DNA from: an uncultured Clostridium sp.
GTDB taxonomy: Bacteria; Bacillota; Clostridia; TANB77; CAG-508
NCBI GenBank assembly: GCA_900552655.1
Contig: USAE01000009.1
Location: 1 to 42,202 of the forward strand
Length of the DNA stretch: 42,202 nt
Direction of reading: 5' to 3'
Position numbers and translations under genes: made by a program. The notes beneath the pieces were generated by a model. It saw only the letters and a list, made by a program, of their open reading frames with translations. It did not search any database and was not told the origin of the DNA. Below, piece after piece: positions 16,157-23,886 of the stretch (the first letter of the stretch is position 1; every line of letters begins with the position of its first letter).

Positions 16157-16885
16157 TTATTTATCACCTGTGGCTATATAATAGCCAACTCCTCTTTTTG
16201 TTATTAAAATTTTTGGGTTAGATGTATCTTCTTCTATTTTTTCTCTTATTCTTCTTACTGTAACATCTACAGTTCTTATGTCACCATAATATTCATATCC
16301 CCATACTTTTTCTAATAAAGTCTCTCTTGTTACAACTTGCCCTAATTGATTTGCTAAGTATTTTAATACTTCAAATTCTCTTAATGTTAAATCAACAACT
16401 TTATTTTTTACTCTAGTTTCGAATTTATCTATGTCTAATTGCAAATTTCCTACAACAATTTTATTAGTATTGGCTTCTAATTTTCCTTCTTCATAGCTAC
16501 CTTTACCTTTTCTTAAATTAGCCTTTATTCTCGCCATTAATTCCCTTATACTAAAAGGTTTTGTAATATAATCATCTGCACCTAATTCTAGGCCTAATAT
16601 TTTGTCTATTTCTTCACCTTTTGCACTTAACATTATAATTGGAACATTTAAATTATGTCTTATTCTTTTGCATACAGATAACCCGTCCATTTTAGGTATC
16701 ATAATATCTAATAATATTAAGTCAGGTGTATTATTTAAAGCAATGTCTACTGCTTTTTCTCCATCTGTCGCCTCTAATGTGTTATATCCTTCTTTTTCTA
16801 AATTGTATACTAACATATCAATTATTGGTTGCTCATCGTCAACAATTAATATTGTTTTTTTCTCGTTACTTACTTCGCCTTCCAC
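16157..16885 (-). CDS. OmpR-family response regulator (WalR/PhoP type)
   Basis: This DNA-binding response regulator is paired with the kinase downstream. It has 242 residues from the chosen start. The receiver has the acidic pair D16-D17 (ILIVDDEQP), the phospho-acceptor D60 (LILLDIMIPKMDG), a Ser in MLSAKGE and the Lys in ITKPFS. The winged-helix C-terminal domain shows LTLREFEVLKYL and GYEYYGDIRTVDVTVRRIREK, typical of WalR/PhoP. GTG at 16885 is chosen because AGGAGAGGTGG lies 7 nt upstream. The in-frame ATG at 16918 lacks an RBS and falls at or above the predicted transcription start. The sequence favours WalR or PhoP but does not decide between them. Confidence 0.92.
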   Translation of the reverse strand: MEGEVSNEKKTILIVDDEQPIIDMLVYNLEKEGYNTLEATDGEKAVDIALNNTPDLILLDIMIPKMDGLSVCKRIRHNLNVPIIMLSAKGEEIDKILGLELGADDYITKPFSIRELMARIKANLRKGKGSYEEGKLEANTNKIVVGNLQLDIDKFETRVKNKVVDLTLREFEVLKYLANQLGQVVTRETLLEKVWGYEYYGDIRTVDVTVRRIREKIEEDTSNPKILITKRGVGYYIATGDK

Positions 16886-16920
16886 AAATGTTCCACCTCT
16901 CCTATAATATTCATACATAT

Positions 16921-16949
16921 TTTATATCACAATCTTAAACTTTGTACAA
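16921..16949 (-). promoter_or_regulatory. Promoter of the two-component/lepB operon
   Basis: On the minus strand TTGTAC (16944-16949), a 17-nt spacer and TATAAA (16921-16926) place +1 near 16914. That is downstream of the ATG at 16918 and supports the GTG start at 16885. Confidence 0.5.
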
Positions 16950-16966
16950 GTATTTAAGTGATTTTT

Positions 16967-17878
16967 CTATAATAAGCTTGCTGCTCCAATTATCCCTGCA
17001 TCATTACTTAATGTTGCAAGTACTATGTTTACGTCCTTTCTTGGATTAAACAATAATTTCTTTTCTTGTATTTCTTTTTTTAGCTTTGGAATAATTAAAT
17101 CACCTATAAATACAAAACTTCCACCAATACATACAACTTCTGGTTCGAATATATTTACTAAATTAGATATTCCTATTGCCAAATACTCTACATATTCTTT
17201 TATTAACGGTCTTACTCTTAAGTCATCTATATGTTTTCTAATTTCATTTACAATATTTGCACCCGTATCGTTTTTATCTAATTCTAATGTTTCTATAATC
17301 TCTCTTTTTAATGTTTTCATAGAGCAATATTTTTCGAAACATCCTTTGCTTCCACATTTACATTCTCTTCCATCTTTATCTATTATCATGTGGCCAAATT
17401 CCATTCCGGATTTATATCTTGGTTCTACTAATTTATTATTTATAAATGCTGCTCCACCTATTCCTGTTCCTAAACACAAATATATATTATCTTGAGCAAA
17501 TTTTGTACTTCCATACATACTTTCTGCAATTCCTGCACATTTAGCATCATTTTTTATTTTTACTTCTAAGTTAAATTCTTTTTTTATATATTTAGCTATG
17601 TCTAATTTTTCTAAACCTAAGTTTACTACATTATATATACAATTGTTTTCTATTGTACCTGGTGAGGCAATTCCCACATAACCAATTTCTTTTGCCTCTA
17701 TATCTTGTTCTTTTAAAATTTGTTTTATAAAATTTATTATAGTATTTGTTATCATTTTTTCTATATTCTTTTTATCTTTTTCGGTTATATCTACTTCTTT
17801 TTTGTTTATTATCTTTCCACTTGATCCTACAAGCCCTACTCCTACATGGCTTCCACCTATATCTATTCCTATATTCAT
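16967..17878 (-). CDS. ROK-family sugar kinase (glucokinase-like)
   Basis: This is a ROK-family ATP-dependent sugar kinase; the substrate is probably glucose but is not proven. The protein has 303 residues. The N-terminal phosphate loop is DIGGSHVGVG (5-14). The ROK zinc site CKCGSKGCFEKYCS (about 163-176) is complete. The ADP/sugar motif LGTGIGGAAFINN is near 130, and the conserved GHMIID precedes the zinc site. ATG at 17878 is chosen because AAAGGAG lies just upstream and the product then starts at MNIGIDIGG. The longer reading would add 14 residues with no RBS. There is no adjacent transporter or regulator to narrow the substrate. A ROK repressor is unlikely, as there is no N-terminal HTH. 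Confidence 0.88.
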   Translation of the reverse strand: MNIGIDIGGSHVGVGLVGSSGKIINKKEVDITEKDKKNIEKMITNTIINFIKQILKEQDIEAKEIGYVGIASPGTIENNCIYNVVNLGLEKLDIAKYIKKEFNLEVKIKNDAKCAGIAESMYGSTKFAQDNIYLCLGTGIGGAAFINNKLVEPRYKSGMEFGHMIIDKDGRECKCGSKGCFEKYCSMKTLKREIIETLELDKNDTGANIVNEIRKHIDDLRVRPLIKEYVEYLAIGISNLVNIFEPEVVCIGGSFVFIGDLIIPKLKKEIQEKKLLFNPRKDVNIVLATLSNDAGIIGAASLL

Positions 17879-17908
17879 ATATATGCTCCTTTTTATTAAC
17901 ATTTTTTT

Positions 17909-17935
17909 AGGCATATACAACTAGTGTATATGCCT
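17909..17935. other. 10-bp stem-loop between pilin-like gene and ROK kinase
   Basis: AGGCATATAC (17909-17918) and GTATATGCCT (17926-17935) have a 7-nt loop. The T-run follows on the plus strand (CCTTTTCT), not the minus strand that carries the flanking genes, so a terminator role for them is doubtful. Confidence 0.4.
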
Positions 17936-17940
17936 TTTCT

Positions 17941-18351
17941 TTAGTTTACTTCTTGTACTTTTAAACTTTTAGTATCTATTTTAACAATATATTTATCTCC
18001 ACTACTTGTTACATATTCTACTGAACTTCCATCTGCACCTTCTTTAAAGTTTGAAGACTTATCTATTGTTTTTACTACTGCATCTATAACATCTGGATTT
18101 GTATTAGTTTGTACTAAACCATTAACATTCATTTGCTCTCTATCTTTTTCCACTACTTTTAATGCCATAGTTACTATATCTTTTGCATATGCTTTATCTC
18201 TTTCAGCTTCTAAAGCATTATCTTTACCTTTTAAACCATCTTGACCAAATACTAAATATACTATAACTCCTGCTAAACATAGTAATATAATTATTGTAAT
18301 TATTAAAACAACTAATGTTATTCCTTTTTCTTCTTTTACTTTATTTAACAT
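17941..18351 (-). CDS. Type IV pilin-like (pseudopilin) protein
   Basis: This 136-residue protein has a prepilin-type leader. A short basic N-terminus, MLNKVKEEKG, is followed by ITLVVLIITIIILLCLAGV, the GFTL-like cleavage site and hydrophobic helix of class III signal peptides. The usual Glu at mature position 5 is Val here. The rest (about 35-136) is soluble, with an amphipathic helix region and a beta-rich end (YVTSSGDKYIVKID). The ATG at 18351 follows GGGAG. No pilin peptidase, ATPase or other pilin gene is adjacent, so it is probably a secreted or surface protein assembled by machinery encoded elsewhere. The role is unknown. Confidence 0.75.
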   Translation of the reverse strand: MLNKVKEEKGITLVVLIITIIILLCLAGVIVYLVFGQDGLKGKDNALEAERDKAYAKDIVTMALKVVEKDREQMNVNGLVQTNTNPDVIDAVVKTIDKSSNFKEGADGSSVEYVTSSGDKYIVKIDTKSLKVQEVN

Positions 18352-18497
18352 ATAAACGTCTCCCTTCTTTTGTATATATATTGTGCGTAGCACTTTTACT
18401 GTTTTTATATACCAATATTTTATATGTTTATGTAAAAAAGTCAAGGTGTTTAATTTAAACATAATATTAATGTAATATTATCGTAATATAGCTGTTT

Positions 18498-19799
18498 TTA
18501 TTTTCTTTTTAGCATTGTTATAAAAAATCCATCATGTTTTTCGCTTGGCAAAAATTGCACCATATTATTTTTAGTTATTTTATAAAATTCTTTAGGAATA
18601 TTTTCTTCTATATTAACAGTTATAAAATTCTCTTCTTGTAAAAATTTATTTATTATAAGTTCATTTTCTTCTTTTAGCATACTACATGTAGAATATACTA
18701 GAACTCCATCTTTTTTTAAATAATTTGCACAAGTTTTTAATATTTCGTACTGAATAGTAGAAATATCTTTAATATCTTCTTCTTTCCTATTCCATTTTAT
18801 ATCTGGTTTTCTTCTAATTACTCCTAGCCCAAGGCAAGGCACATCTAGTAATATTTTATCAAATTTATTCTTAAACTCTTCTTTTAAAATAGTTGCATTA
18901 TTTACTTGCGTTTCTATAATACTTATGCCTAATCTTTTAGCATTTTGGCTAACTTGTTTTAATCTTTCTTCGTAAATATCCCATGCTATAATTTTTCCTT
19001 CATCTTGCATTAACTCTGCTAAATATGTTGTTTTCCCACCAGGAGCACTACATGCATCTAATACAAAATCTCCTTTTTTGGGTTTTAAAACGAAGCTACT
19101 TAAACCAGCTGCTTCATCTTGTAGAGTTATATAGCCTTCTTCATATTCTTTTGTCTTAATAATATTTTTAGTTTTTGTAACTACTCTAAAATCTTCTAAA
19201 ATTCCTTTATTTCCTATTTCTATTTTTTCTTTTAAACTATTTAATCTTACAGACATATTTGGTCTTAAATTTAAATTCTTACAAATTTCTTTTGCTTTGC
19301 TTTCACCATATTCGCTAAAAAACTTTTTTACCATCCATTCTGGCATAGAATATTTTAAACTAACTTTAGTTATACTATTTGTTATATTATTAATTTCTTC
19401 GTAATCTTCTTTGCTTATTTTTCTTAAAATTGCATTAACTAAATTTGCAGATTTAAAATTATATTTTTTGCATAAATTAACACTTTCGTTTACTGCTGCT
19501 GATTTTGGTACTTTGTCCAAAAATATTATTTGATAACTTCCCAAGTATAAAATATTTTTTACCCAATCCGACATTTTTTTAAGCTTAGTTTTTGAATATT
19601 TCTGAATTATATATTCTAATGTTAATTTCCATGTTATAACACCATATACTAATTCCGAAATAAAATTAATATCTACATTACTTAGTTTATCCCTATTTTC
19701 GTTAATGTATTTGTCTAGCACTATATTAGAATATGCTTGTTTAGCATTTACTTCGTATATTATTTTTAGTGCAATATTTCGTGCAAAATCTATTTTCAT
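18498..19799 (-). CDS. rsmB: 16S rRNA m5C967 methyltransferase
   Basis: RsmB (Sun) methylates cytosine 967 of 16S rRNA using S-adenosylmethionine. The protein has 433 residues from the chosen start. An N-terminal NusB-like helical domain (about 1-135) precedes the methyltransferase. SAM motif I is DACSAPGGKTTYLAEL near 245-260, motif IV contains LLDVPCLGLGVIRR, and motif VI contains the catalytic Cys in YSTCSMLKEEN. ATG at 19799 (MKIDFARNIALKII) is chosen because it fits the family N-terminus and has AAAGGAAG upstream. The longer reading adds 13 residues. It is divergent from the dodecin-spoVA cluster. Confidence 0.92.
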   Translation of the reverse strand: MKIDFARNIALKIIYEVNAKQAYSNIVLDKYINENRDKLSNVDINFISELVYGVITWKLTLEYIIQKYSKTKLKKMSDWVKNILYLGSYQIIFLDKVPKSAAVNESVNLCKKYNFKSANLVNAILRKISKEDYEEINNITNSITKVSLKYSMPEWMVKKFFSEYGESKAKEICKNLNLRPNMSVRLNSLKEKIEIGNKGILEDFRVVTKTKNIIKTKEYEEGYITLQDEAAGLSSFVLKPKKGDFVLDACSAPGGKTTYLAELMQDEGKIIAWDIYEERLKQVSQNAKRLGISIIETQVNNATILKEEFKNKFDKILLDVPCLGLGVIRRKPDIKWNRKEEDIKDISTIQYEILKTCANYLKKDGVLVYSTCSMLKEENELIINKFLQEENFITVNIEENIPKEFYKITKNNMVQFLPSEKHDGFFITMLKRK

Positions 19800-19913
19800 T
19801 AAATATTTTTCTTCCTTTCTCATTATAACTTTATACATTATACCATTTTCTTGTATAAAATTAAATTAATTGTAAAAAATATTACTAATTTTATTTATAG
19901 GAGGTATTAGCAA

Positions 19914-20126
19914 ATGACTGTTGAAAAACACATTCGCGTTAGAGGTTCTTCTAATATATCTTGGAAAGATGCAATTGTACAAACTATTAGTGAAGCTTCT
20001 AAAACGATAAATTATATATCAGAGGTTAAAGTTATAGATCAAACTGCAAATATTCAAGATGGAAAAATTGTAGAATATTTTGCAGAAATAGAACTTACCT
20101 TTTTTATTGACCATTCGAATGAATAG
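19914..20126 (+). CDS. Dodecin family flavin-binding protein
   Basis: Dodecins are small proteins that form 12-mers and store or buffer flavins. The protein has 70 residues, the normal size. The family pattern is clear: RVRGSSNISWKDAIVQTISEASK (about 8-30, strand then helix), then a strand with EVKVIDQTANIQDGKIVEY ending in an EIELTFFID strand. The ATG follows AGGAGGT. It ends 12 nt before spoVAC with that gene's RBS in between, so the two are probably co-transcribed. Why a dodecin precedes spoVA genes is not known. Confidence 0.85.
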   Translation: MTVEKHIRVRGSSNISWKDAIVQTISEASKTINYISEVKVIDQTANIQDGKIVEYFAEIELTFFIDHSNE

Positions 20127-20138
20127 AAAGGAGTTTTT

Positions 20139-20603
20139 ATGCAACCTATAGAAACGCAAAAAAAATATCAAGAATATGTAAATAAAAAGTCCCCAAATTC
20201 CCCTATCTTAAAAAACTGTTTTAACGCTTTTTGGGTAGGTGGCTTAATTTGTACTTTTGGACAAATTATTCTTCTTATCTGTAAAGCACGTGGTTTAGAC
20301 GAAGCTACATCTGGAACTATCGCTTCTATTATTTTAATAGGTCTTAGTGCATTTTTAACTGGATTAAATATTTTTAACAAAATAGGTAAATTTGCAGGAG
20401 CTGGTTCTTTAGTTCCTATTACAGGTTTTGCTAATTCGATTGTTGCTCCATCTATAGAATATAAATCTGAAGGCTATGTTATGGGTGTTGGTAGTAAAAT
20501 GTTTACTATTGCAGGTCCTGTTTTGGTTTTTGGTATTTGTAGCTCTATAATTGTTGGAATTATATACCTTATTTTTAATACACAAGGTATTACTTTAACA
20601 TAA
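20139..20603 (+). CDS. spoVAC: Stage V sporulation protein AC
   Basis: SpoVAC is an inner-membrane component of the SpoVA complex that moves dipicolinic acid into the forespore and out at germination. The protein has 154 residues with three to four membrane segments: about 30-48 (FWVGGLICTFGQIILLI), about 60-80, and about 128-148. The signature AGAGSLVPITGFANSIVAPSIEYKSEG falls near 87-113. The ATG follows AAAGGAG. The stop overlaps the start of the spoVAD RBS. It is the first spoVA gene in the cluster; spoVAA, spoVAB and spoVAF are absent here, as in many clostridia. Confidence 0.95.
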   Translation: MQPIETQKKYQEYVNKKSPNSPILKNCFNAFWVGGLICTFGQIILLICKARGLDEATSGTIASIILIGLSAFLTGLNIFNKIGKFAGAGSLVPITGFANSIVAPSIEYKSEGYVMGVGSKMFTIAGPVLVFGICSSIIVGIIYLIFNTQGITLT

Positions 20604-20615
20604 GGAGATGATTTT

Positions 20616-21620
20616 TTGGAAAAGTTAGGAAAACAAACTATAAAATTTACAAATCTTCCCACCATATTAGATACTGCCTGTATCGTTGGTCCAAAAGAAG
20701 CAGAAGGACCTCTTGCTAAATATTTTGATAAATGTTTAGAAGATGAGTTTTGGGGAGAAAAAACTTGGGAAAAAGCTGAAAGTAAAATATTAAAAGAAAC
20801 TTTTTATTCTGCAATAAAAAAATCTAATCTTCCTGCTTCTAGCATAGATTATTGTTTTGCTGGTGACTTATTAAACCAATGTATATCTTCTAGTTTTGGT
20901 CTTCGTGACTTAGATATTCCTTTTATAGGTATATTTGGTGCTTGTTCTACTTTTGTTGAGGGTTTAGGTGTAGGTTCTATATTTATAGATAGTGGAGCTG
21001 CAAATAATGTTATTTGTGGTGCTTCTAGCCATTTTTGTAGTGCAGAAAAGCAATTTAGGTTTCCATTAGAACTAGGAAATCAAAGACCACAATCTTCTCA
21101 ATGGACTGTTACTGGCGCTGGCTCTGCAATTTTATCTTCTAATGGTACTGGGCCTTTTATAACTCATTTTACTCCTGGAAAAATTATAGATATGGGCATT
21201 AAAGATGGTAACAATATGGGTGCTGCAATGGCTCCTGCTGCATTAGATACTTTAATTACCCATTTAACTGATACAGGAAGAAAGCCTAGTTATTATGATG
21301 CAATAATAACTGGTGATTTAGGTCATGTTGGTAAAGACATATTAATCGAACTTGCACAAACAAAAGGTTATAACATAAAGTCTAACTATAATGATTGCGG
21401 TGTTTTAATTTTTGACAAAGAAACTCAAGATACTCATTCTGGAGGAAGTGGTTGTGCTTGTTGTGGTACAGTTTTTTCTGGCTATTTATTTAATATGCTA
21501 CAAACAAAAAAATATAAAAAAATATTGTTAATAGCAACTGGGGCTTTAATGAATGCCACATCATCACAGCAAGGCGAAAGTATTCCCGGCATTGCACATG
21601 CTATTAGTATTGAAGTATAA
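20616..21620 (+). CDS. spoVAD: Stage V sporulation protein AD
   Basis: SpoVAD is the soluble, thiolase-fold SpoVA protein that binds dipicolinic acid. The protein has 334 residues. Family features include the core FGACSTFVEGLGVGS near 107-121, CGASSHFCSAEKQFRFP near 131-147 and a Cys-rich segment GGSGCACCGTVFSGY near 276-290. The start is TTG at 20616 with AAGGAGATG upstream; no better start exists nearby. It lies 12 nt after spoVAC. A short partial duplication separates it from spoVAE. Confidence 0.95.
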   Translation: MEKLGKQTIKFTNLPTILDTACIVGPKEAEGPLAKYFDKCLEDEFWGEKTWEKAESKILKETFYSAIKKSNLPASSIDYCFAGDLLNQCISSSFGLRDLDIPFIGIFGACSTFVEGLGVGSIFIDSGAANNVICGASSHFCSAEKQFRFPLELGNQRPQSSQWTVTGAGSAILSSNGTGPFITHFTPGKIIDMGIKDGNNMGAAMAPAALDTLITHLTDTGRKPSYYDAIITGDLGHVGKDILIELAQTKGYNIKSNYNDCGVLIFDKETQDTHSGGSGCACCGTVFSGYLFNMLQTKKYKKILLIATGALMNATSSQQGESIPGIAHAISIEV

Positions 21621-21681
21621 ATCGTAGTTATTATGAAGATTTTGCAGTATAAACAGTTAGACTGTATAAATCGTAATTATT
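21615..21681 (+). repeat. Partial tandem duplication upstream of spoVAE
   Basis: GTATAAATCGTAGTTATT (21615-21632) and GTATAAATCGTAATTATT (21664-21681) are 17/18 identical and 49 bp apart. The following bases (ATGAAGATTTT versus GGAGGAATTTT) are also alike, as if the spoVAE ribosome binding region was duplicated and one copy decayed. The first copy contains the spoVAD stop. Confidence 0.6.
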
Positions 21682-21693
21682 GGAGGAATTTTT

Positions 21694-22089
21694 ATGAGTA
21701 ATATAGATTGGATGTCAGTTTTTGAATGGAGCTCATTATTAAAAGCTTTTGTTGTTGGTGGTTTAATATGTGTAATTGGACAAATTTTAATAGATAAAAC
21801 AAAATTAACTCCTGCAAGAATTCTAGTTTCTTTCGTAACGCTTGGTGTTATTTTAGGTGGGCTTGGCATATATAAGTATTTAGTAGAGTTTGCAGGTGCA
21901 GGTGCTACTGTTCCTCTTACTGGATTTGGGTATAACTTAGCTAAAGGTGCTATAGAAGGTGTTAAAACTTCTGGACTTTTAGGTGCATTTACTGGTGGTA
22001 TAAAAAATGCTGCTGGTGGAATTGCAGCTGCAATTTTCTTTGGATATTTAGCTTCATTAATTGCAAAGCCAAAAATGAAAAAGCAATAA
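21694..22089 (+). CDS. spoVAE: Stage V sporulation protein AE
   Basis: SpoVAE (the SpoVAEb-type membrane subunit) is part of the dipicolinic acid channel. The protein has 131 residues. Membrane segments are at about 13-31 (LLKAFVVGGLICVIGQIL), 45-62 and about 103-125. The family motif VEFAGAGATVPLTGFGYNL is near 66-84, and GLLGAFTGGIKNAAGGIAAAI is near the C-terminus. It resembles SpoVAC in its AGAGxxVPxTGF core, as expected. The ATG follows GGAGGAA. The last codons lie within the palindromic terminator. Confidence 0.95.
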   Translation: MSNIDWMSVFEWSSLLKAFVVGGLICVIGQILIDKTKLTPARILVSFVTLGVILGGLGIYKYLVEFAGAGATVPLTGFGYNLAKGAIEGVKTSGLLGAFTGGIKNAAGGIAAAIFFGYLASLIAKPKMKKQ

Positions 22090-22112
22090 AGAATATTCTT
22101 TATTGCTTTTAT
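22080..22112. terminator. Bidirectional terminator between spoVAE and the (p)ppGpp-synthetase-like gene
   Basis: A perfect 30-nt palindrome, AAAGCAATAAAGAAT (22080-22094) with ATTCTTTATTGCTTT (22095-22109), has U-runs on both strands. It includes the spoVAE stop codon. The two genes converge here. Confidence 0.8.
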
Positions 22113-22150
22113 TGTATTCGAATCTGCTTTATATCTCTTTGACAAAGCTT

Positions 22151-22648
22151 TTATTTTAAAATCTTTAAAAATGCTAATTGGCTTAGCACATTTCTTAAAT
22201 CTTCTGATAATTTAAAATTCTTATATATTTTATCATGTACTATGTCTTGTGCTAACTTCATTCTTTTAGTTTTTATTTGTATTTCTAGAGGAATATTTTG
22301 CTCTACAAAATAGTTTAAGTGAATACTTTGGTATCCATTTTTAGGATTTTTAATATAATCTTCTTCTATACCATTTCCAAATGTATTTTTTAGTTCATTT
22401 CTAATTTTATATACATCTTCTATCTTGTCTGTAACTAACATAAATCCTATAAAATCACTTATCTGGTTTGCATATGCAAATTTTCTTACTTGCATTTTTT
22501 GTAATGCAGATTCTTTATCTTTTACTCTTGCTAACACTTCTACATTACTATTTCCAACTATAGAATTTATCTTATTTAAATATTTGTTACATATGTTATT
22601 TTCGTTTATATAATCTATAATAGATACTACTTTTTGGTCTTCAGACAT
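22151..22648 (-). CDS. Stand-alone RelA/SpoT synthetase-like protein
   Basis: This small protein of 165 residues consists only of a RelA/SpoT synthetase-type domain; no hydrolase, TGS or ACT domain is present. The ATP/GDP-binding motif RVKDKESALQK (41-51) keeps R41, K43, S47 and K51. EDYIKNPKNGYQSIH (96-110) keeps the nucleotide-stacking Tyr (Y106). LEIQIKTKRM (121-130) keeps the catalytic Glu (E122). The DxxGxR element reads DFIGFM (65-70), so the Arg is Met. The length is shorter than typical RelQ/RelP (about 210-220 aa). It may be a small alarmone synthetase or a related nucleotide pyrophosphotransferase; activity is uncertain. The ATG follows AGGAGG. It is a single gene between spoVAE (convergent) and the rplT terminator. 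Confidence 0.7.
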   Translation of the reverse strand: MSEDQKVVSIIDYINENNICNKYLNKINSIVGNSNVEVLARVKDKESALQKMQVRKFAYANQISDFIGFMLVTDKIEDVYKIRNELKNTFGNGIEEDYIKNPKNGYQSIHLNYFVEQNIPLEIQIKTKRMKLAQDIVHDKIYKNFKLSEDLRNVLSQLAFLKILK

Positions 22649-22729
22649 AAAATATTCCTCCTTTCTTAATATATAATATGAGCATTTTAAGATTTTTTTG
22701 TTAAAATTTAAAATAAAATTTTAGCACAT

Positions 22730-22760
22730 AAAAATACTAGTTTAAAAAACTAGTATTTTA
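22730..22760 (-). terminator. Terminator of infC-rpmI-rplT
   Basis: AAAATACTAGTTT (22731-22743) and AAACTAGTATTTT (22747-22759) form a 13-bp stem with a 3-nt loop. The U-run on the minus strand lies within and after the distal arm. Confidence 0.75.
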
Positions 22761-22773
22761 GAACTTTTTTAAA

Positions 22774-23124
22774 TTATGCTTTTTTTGCGATTTCTGCAAT
22801 TTCTGTAAATGCTTTTGGATCTGTTATAGCTATGTCTGCTAACATTTTTCTGTTTATTGTTACATTAGCTTTCTTTAACCCTGCTATTAATTTGCTGTAA
22901 GAAATTCCATTCATTCTTGCAGCAGCATTTATTCTTGCTATCCATAATTTTCTAAAATTACTCTTTTTATCTTTTCTAGCTATATAAGCATACATTCCAG
23001 ATTTCATAACAGCTTGTTTAGCCATTCTGAATCTATATCTTTTTGCTCCAAAATATCCTTTTGCTTGTTTTAATACTTTTTTATGTTTTTTACGAGTAAT
23101 TCTTGCTGTTTTTACTCTTGCCAT
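22774..23124 (-). CDS. rplT: 50S ribosomal protein L20
   Basis: L20 binds 23S rRNA early in large-subunit assembly. In Firmicutes it also controls the infC-rpmI-rplT operon. The protein has 116 residues, normal length. It begins MARVKTARITRKKHKKVL, with the family blocks KGYFGAKRYRFRMAKQAV and RKLWIARINAAARMNGISY. It is strongly basic in its N-terminal helix. The ATG follows GGAGGAA. It is the last gene of the operon, 32 nt after rpmI. Confidence 0.98.
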   Translation of the reverse strand: MARVKTARITRKKHKKVLKQAKGYFGAKRYRFRMAKQAVMKSGMYAYIARKDKKSNFRKLWIARINAAARMNGISYSKLIAGLKKANVTINRKMLADIAITDPKAFTEIAEIAKKA

Positions 23125-23156
23125 TTTCTATTCCTCCTTATTCTTCGTTCTTCTTA

Positions 23157-23354
23157 TTAACCATAAGGTAATAATTTTTTAATTCCTTCTACACATGTTT
23201 TGTCTGCATAAGAATTTTGTTTTCTAGACATTTTTTGTCTGCTTGTTTTTGTAGATAATCTGTGTCTTGCATTTGCAGATGTTCTTTTTACTTTTCCTTT
23301 TGCTGTAAACCCATATCTTTTGCTTGCAGCTTTATTTGTTTTTAATTTTGGCAT
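23157..23354 (-). CDS. rpmI: 50S ribosomal protein L35
   Basis: L35 is a small basic large-subunit protein. It has 65 residues beginning MPKLKTNKAASKRYGFTAKG and ending near KKLLPYG, both typical. The ATG follows AAAGGAG. It is flanked by infC (19 nt) and rplT in the universal order. Confidence 0.97.
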   Translation of the reverse strand: MPKLKTNKAASKRYGFTAKGKVKRTSANARHRLSTKTSRQKMSRKQNSYADKTCVEGIKKLLPYG

Positions 23355-23373
23355 TTTAATTGCTCCTTTCTAT

Positions 23374-23886
23374 TTATGCTTTTTTTGATAAAATTACAAA
23401 CATATTTCTACCTTCTAATAAAGGTTTCTTTTCTGGAGTTGCTACATCTTTTAATTCTTCTATAAATTTGTTGATAACTGCTTCTCCTAATTTAACATTA
23501 TTAACTTCTCTTCCTCTAAATCTAACTGTAATTTTTACTTTTGCACCATCTTCTATGAATTTTCTTACATTTTTAGATTTGAAGCTAAAATCGTGTTCTT
23601 CTATATTAGGTGTTACTCTTATTTCTTTTAATTCAAATACTTTTTGTTTTTTCTTTGCCTCTTTTTCCCTTTTTGCTTGTTCGAATTTATATTTACCATA
23701 ATTCATAATTTTGCAAACAGGTGGCACAGTATTTGGAGAAACTAAAGCTACATCTAAATTCTTTTCTGAAGCTATTTTTAAAGCTTCATTAAGTGACATT
23801 ACTCCTAATTTTTCGCCATTTTCATCTATTAAGTTTACTTCTTTGGCTCTTATTTTTTCGTTAATAGGTAAATCTTGTTTTATTAT
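23374..23886 (-). CDS. infC: Translation initiation factor IF-3
   Basis: IF-3 prevents premature subunit joining and checks start codons. The N-terminal domain (IKQDLPINEKIRAKEVNLID) is followed by a basic linker (FEQAKREKEAKKKQKVFELKEIR) and a C-terminal domain with VRKFIEDGAKVKITVRFRG. I set the start at AUA 23886 (a second AUA is at 23883). A strong GGAGG lies at 23893-23897, 6 and 9 nt before the two AUA codons, and the product then begins IIKQDLPINEKIR, matching the family. The only longer reading starts at TTG 23922, has no RBS, and would read through GGAGG as coding. Rare start codons at infC (AUU in E. coli) are known for autoregulation. The product is about 170 residues. Confidence 0.93.
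   Translation of the reverse strand: MIKQDLPINEKIRAKEVNLIDENGEKLGVMSLNEALKIASEKNLDVALVSPNTVPPVCKIMNYGKYKFEQAKREKEAKKKQKVFELKEIRVTPNIEEHDFSFKSKNVRKFIEDGAKVKITVRFRGREVNNVKLGEAVINKFIEELKDVATPEKKPLLEGRNMFVILSKKA

Noticed and set aside
16886..16918. ATG at 16918 as start of the response regulator
   Set aside because: It has no RBS and lies at or above the predicted +1; the GTG at 16885 has a good RBS and gives a normal family length.
19853..19884. Sigma-G promoter before dodecin-spoVA (GTATA and AATATTA)
   Set aside because: The spacing is about 19 nt and the -10 matches only partly; in such AT-rich sequence this is not better than chance.
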